Assembly: GCA_964501315.1 (NCBI GenBank)
Contig: CAZCSO010000042.1
Span: forward strand, 1 to 7,382
Direction of reading: 5' to 3'
DNA from: UBA5603 sp964501315
GTDB taxonomy: Bacteria; Bacillota_I; Bacilli_A; Izemoplasmatales; Hujiaoplasmataceae
Length of the DNA: 7,382 nt
Part shown: positions 5,422-7,382 of the stretch, piece by piece
How the letters are laid out: every line of letters begins with the position of its first letter
How positions within the stretch are numbered: position 1 is the first letter of the stretch
The notes under the pieces: generated by a model
Seen by the model: the letters and a program-made list of their open reading frames with translations, nothing else
What the model was told of the DNA's origin: nothing
The model's database searches: none
Translations under genes and position numbers: made by a program

Positions 5422-7159
5422 ACATGATAATCAGTCTAATCCACTCAATCAACAGTTGACTCTGTTTCAAATGATTAAGAATAAATTGCTTCATGATTCT
5501 AGCTATGTCGTATTTTCGTTAGCATGTATTTTATCAATTTCTTACCTTATTTATTTCATTTATTATAAAATCGAAGTAGCTATACTGATTCAACTAGTCT
5601 GTTCGTTATCGTATATTGTCATTTTACATGACTATACCTTTCAAGAAAAGCCCAATGAGAAAGAGTATTTTCTACTCCTTCTATGGATGATTCTTGTCAA
5701 CCTGCTTAACCACTTTTTCTTTCTGGGATTCCACCTTTTTTTCCATTTTTATGTTGGAATGATTGCAATTATACTGTTAATCTATGTTCGTGATCGAATC
5801 TTTCTCAAGACAGTCGTCTTTCTAAGTTCACTTATTTTATTATTAACAGGAATATTAGTAGATCAATCAACCATTCCTCTAAATCCTTTATCATCAGACC
5901 TTTTACTGCTGTACCATCAAATAAGCGATTACTCTTTTTACTTGTTGTTTTTCATCATTTTAGTATCCCTTATCATTATTTCTACTTCTTTTCGAAAAAC
6001 AATCCTCATTTTGAAAGAAGAAAAGCAAGCATTGATAGCAGAACGAAACTTCTTGTTCGGAGCGACAGCACATGAACTCCGTTCTTTTTTGCATTCGTCA
6101 AATGGACTTATTGAACACTTGATGAATGATAATCCAAATCATCTAGATGAAAATACATTGAAACAAGTTTTATCAATGAATCAAAGAATGTTATTAACGG
6201 CGAATCAAATGCTCGAAACTACGAAAACAGTTGACCAAGTTGATACATCAAAATATCAACCTTATGATTTGAGATCTATTGTTGATGATCTTGAAAAACG
6301 ATATACTTTACAGTTTCAGAAAAAAAGAGTTGTTTTCTTCGTATTGTTTCCCACTCATTATGAATCGATGTTTCTTGGGAATGAATCTACTATCTATCAT
6401 ATTGTAAACAATTTACTGCAAAATGCATTAAAGTATACAAAATTTGGAAAAGTAAGTTTAACTATAATCGTAGTCAAAATTAATAATAGAAGTGCAAAAA
6501 TATCAATCTCAGTAGAAGATACGGGAATTGGAATCGCAAAAGATGAACTTGAACATATCTTTGAACCTTGGATTCAACTGAAGCATAAGCAGATTAAATT
6601 AGGTTATGGATTCGGTCTTTATATTGTTCATACCTTAGCAAAGTCGATTGGGGCTATGATTCGAGTAACTAGCGAGGTAGATAAGGGGTCTAAATTCACT
6701 TTGGAATTTAATCAAGAGATTGCACACTCGGAGTTTGAATCTAGAAATTCCATGATCGAATCCGAATTTCCACATTTACAAGCTATGATTGTCGATGATA
6801 ATCCAATGAATAATCGTGTTTTGGAAACATTCTTGAGTAAACTAAAAATTACTGTGAAACCAATTTTCCATCAAGACCAATTCATTTCAGAAATAAAAGA
6901 AAACCAAGGAAAGTATGATATTATATTTATGGATTATGATTTAGGAGAAACAAACGGTGTTGATTTGATTCGTCGAGTCGGAAATAATCTTACATTCAAG
7001 GGAAAGCGTCCCTTTGTGTTCCTGCTGACAGGGATTTCAATCAATGAAATGATTTTTTTGAAAAAAAGTGATAATATTGATAAAATCCTTTACAAGCCCA
7101 TTAGTTTCTCTTTCATTCAAGAAGAAATATCTCAATTTGTAAAGCGTGAAAAAATATAA
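5414..7159 (+). CDS. Six-helix membrane hybrid histidine kinase (HisKA-HATPase-REC)
   Basis: A 581-residue protein. The N-terminal 190 residues hold six hydrophobic segments (about 31-51, 53-72, 84-104, 107-125, 130-149, 172-192) with short loops and no large extracellular domain. I cannot assign this sensor region to a named family. A helix (194-213) leads to HisKA with H220. The H-box reads HELRSFL, where kinases usually have HE-x-R-TPL, so the proline is missing. HATPase (about 300-440) has N337, D369 in EDTGIGI and G397/G399/G401. The C-terminal receiver (about 457-578) has D461, D462, phospho-acceptor D507, T539 and K561, but lacks the usual Met-Pro after the aspartate (DYDLGETNG). No Hpt domain follows. 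ATG 5414 is preferred over TTG 5405 for RBS spacing. The 8-nt overlap with the HD-GYP gene argues that the two proteins work as a pair at the membrane. Confidence 0.93.
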   Translation: MNEHDNQSNPLNQQLTLFQMIKNKLLHDSSYVVFSLACILSISYLIYFIYYKIEVAILIQLVCSLSYIVILHDYTFQEKPNEKEYFLLLLWMILVNLLNHFFFLGFHLFFHFYVGMIAIILLIYVRDRIFLKTVVFLSSLILLLTGILVDQSTIPLNPLSSDLLLLYHQISDYSFYLLFFIILVSLIIISTSFRKTILILKEEKQALIAERNFLFGATAHELRSFLHSSNGLIEHLMNDNPNHLDENTLKQVLSMNQRMLLTANQMLETTKTVDQVDTSKYQPYDLRSIVDDLEKRYTLQFQKKRVVFFVLFPTHYESMFLGNESTIYHIVNNLLQNALKYTKFGKVSLTIIVVKINNRSAKISISVEDTGIGIAKDELEHIFEPWIQLKHKQIKLGYGFGLYIVHTLAKSIGAMIRVTSEVDKGSKFTLEFNQEIAHSEFESRNSMIESEFPHLQAMIVDDNPMNNRVLETFLSKLKITVKPIFHQDQFISEIKENQGKYDIIFMDYDLGETNGVDLIRRVGNNLTFKGKRPFVFLLTGISINEMIFLKKSDNIDKILYKPISFSFIQEEISQFVKREKI

Positions 7160-7195
7160 AATAATAAATTGTCAAGATTCAACATAATATTATAA

Positions 7196-7223
7196 AAAAA
7201 AAGGCCAAATATGGCCTTTTTTT
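7196..7223. terminator. Bidirectional intrinsic terminator between convergent genes
   Basis: AAAAAAAGGCCA (7196-7207) pairs with TGGCCTTTTTTT (7212-7223) around AATA. The arms carry A and T tracts, so it works as a terminator on either strand. It serves the HD-GYP/kinase unit on plus and the aminotransferase gene on minus, whose stop codon (7222-7224) overlaps the stem end. Confidence 0.88.
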
Positions 7224-7382
7224 ACTCTACAGGATAAATCCAATTTTCTTCGATATCGGGAGGGGTAACGTCTCCAAATTGGATGCCAATCAAGTATTCA
7301 TATATTTTTTTAGTAATCGGTCCCGCATGACCCTTTTCTCCGAATGTATAAACTTTATCTTGATAATGAAGGGAACCTATTG
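7222..7382 (-). CDS. ilvE: Branched-chain amino acid aminotransferase, C-terminal fragment (partial)
   Basis: The minus strand is open from the window edge to TAA (complement of 7222-7224), showing 52 complete residues. The segment GPITKKIYEYLIGIQFGDV, followed by a tryptophan near the end (NWIYPVE), matches the conserved tail of class IV branched-chain aminotransferases (G-P-x-T-x-x-x-Y-x-x-L-x-G-I-Q-x-G pattern). These pyridoxal-phosphate enzymes interconvert leucine, isoleucine and valine with their 2-oxo acids, using glutamate/2-oxoglutarate. The active-site lysine lies outside the window. The gene converges on the signalling unit and is separated from it by the terminator, so no functional link is implied. 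Another aminotransferase IV member cannot be excluded. Confidence 0.75.
   Translation of the reverse strand, partial: IGSLHYQDKVYTFGEKGHAGPITKKIYEYLIGIQFGDVTPPDIEENWIYPVE

Noticed and set aside
5309..5494. Minus-strand open frame of 61 codons across the HD-GYP/kinase junction
   Set aside because: It overlaps two well-supported plus-strand genes and has no recognisable domain, so it is treated as a shadow frame.
1..7382. CRISPR array, tRNA, rRNA, insertion sequence or phage element
   Set aside because: No regularly spaced long repeats, no cloverleaf or rRNA-like sequence, and no transposase or integrase motifs were seen in any frame.

Overview
The window is low-GC DNA read with the standard code: TGA closes one gene, and tryptophan is TGG. 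Shine-Dalgarno sites are strong, genes are tightly packed, and short hairpin-plus-T terminators separate the units. This suggests a Bacillota or free-living Mycoplasmatota-like bacterium (Haloplasma, Izemoplasma or Erysipelotrichia type). I cannot fix the genus from the sequence.

Layout. Positions 1-93 hold the probable last codons of an upstream gene and a clear forward terminator. Unit A (about 92-4154) has a promoter region with 11-nt-phased TTA repeats. It contains a large soluble hybrid histidine kinase (190-3429) and an OmpR/PhoB-type response regulator (3468-4154). Positions 4155-4350 hold a second repeat site, an extended -10 promoter, a roughly 105-nt structured leader and an intrinsic terminator that lies before the next gene. 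Unit B has a receiver/HD-GYP protein (4351-5421), predicted to be a c-di-GMP phosphodiesterase, and a six-helix membrane hybrid kinase (5414-7159) that overlaps it by 8 nt. A bidirectional terminator at 7196-7223 separates unit B from a convergent minus-strand gene. The visible C-terminus of that gene matches branched-chain amino acid aminotransferases.

How it may work together (inference). Almost the whole window is one signalling module. The soluble kinase has sensor domains, HisKA/HATPase, a receiver-like domain without its aspartate, a true receiver and an Hpt domain, and it probably drives the adjacent OmpR-type regulator. Similar phased repeats lie upstream of both units, so that regulator may control its own unit and unit B. 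Unit B would set c-di-GMP breakdown through the HD-GYP protein, with the membrane kinase as its likely input. The membrane kinase has a receiver but no Hpt, so it may borrow the Hpt of the soluble kinase. No diguanylate cyclase (GGDEF) is present in the window. The least explained parts are the structured leader with competing hairpins and the shared repeat motif.
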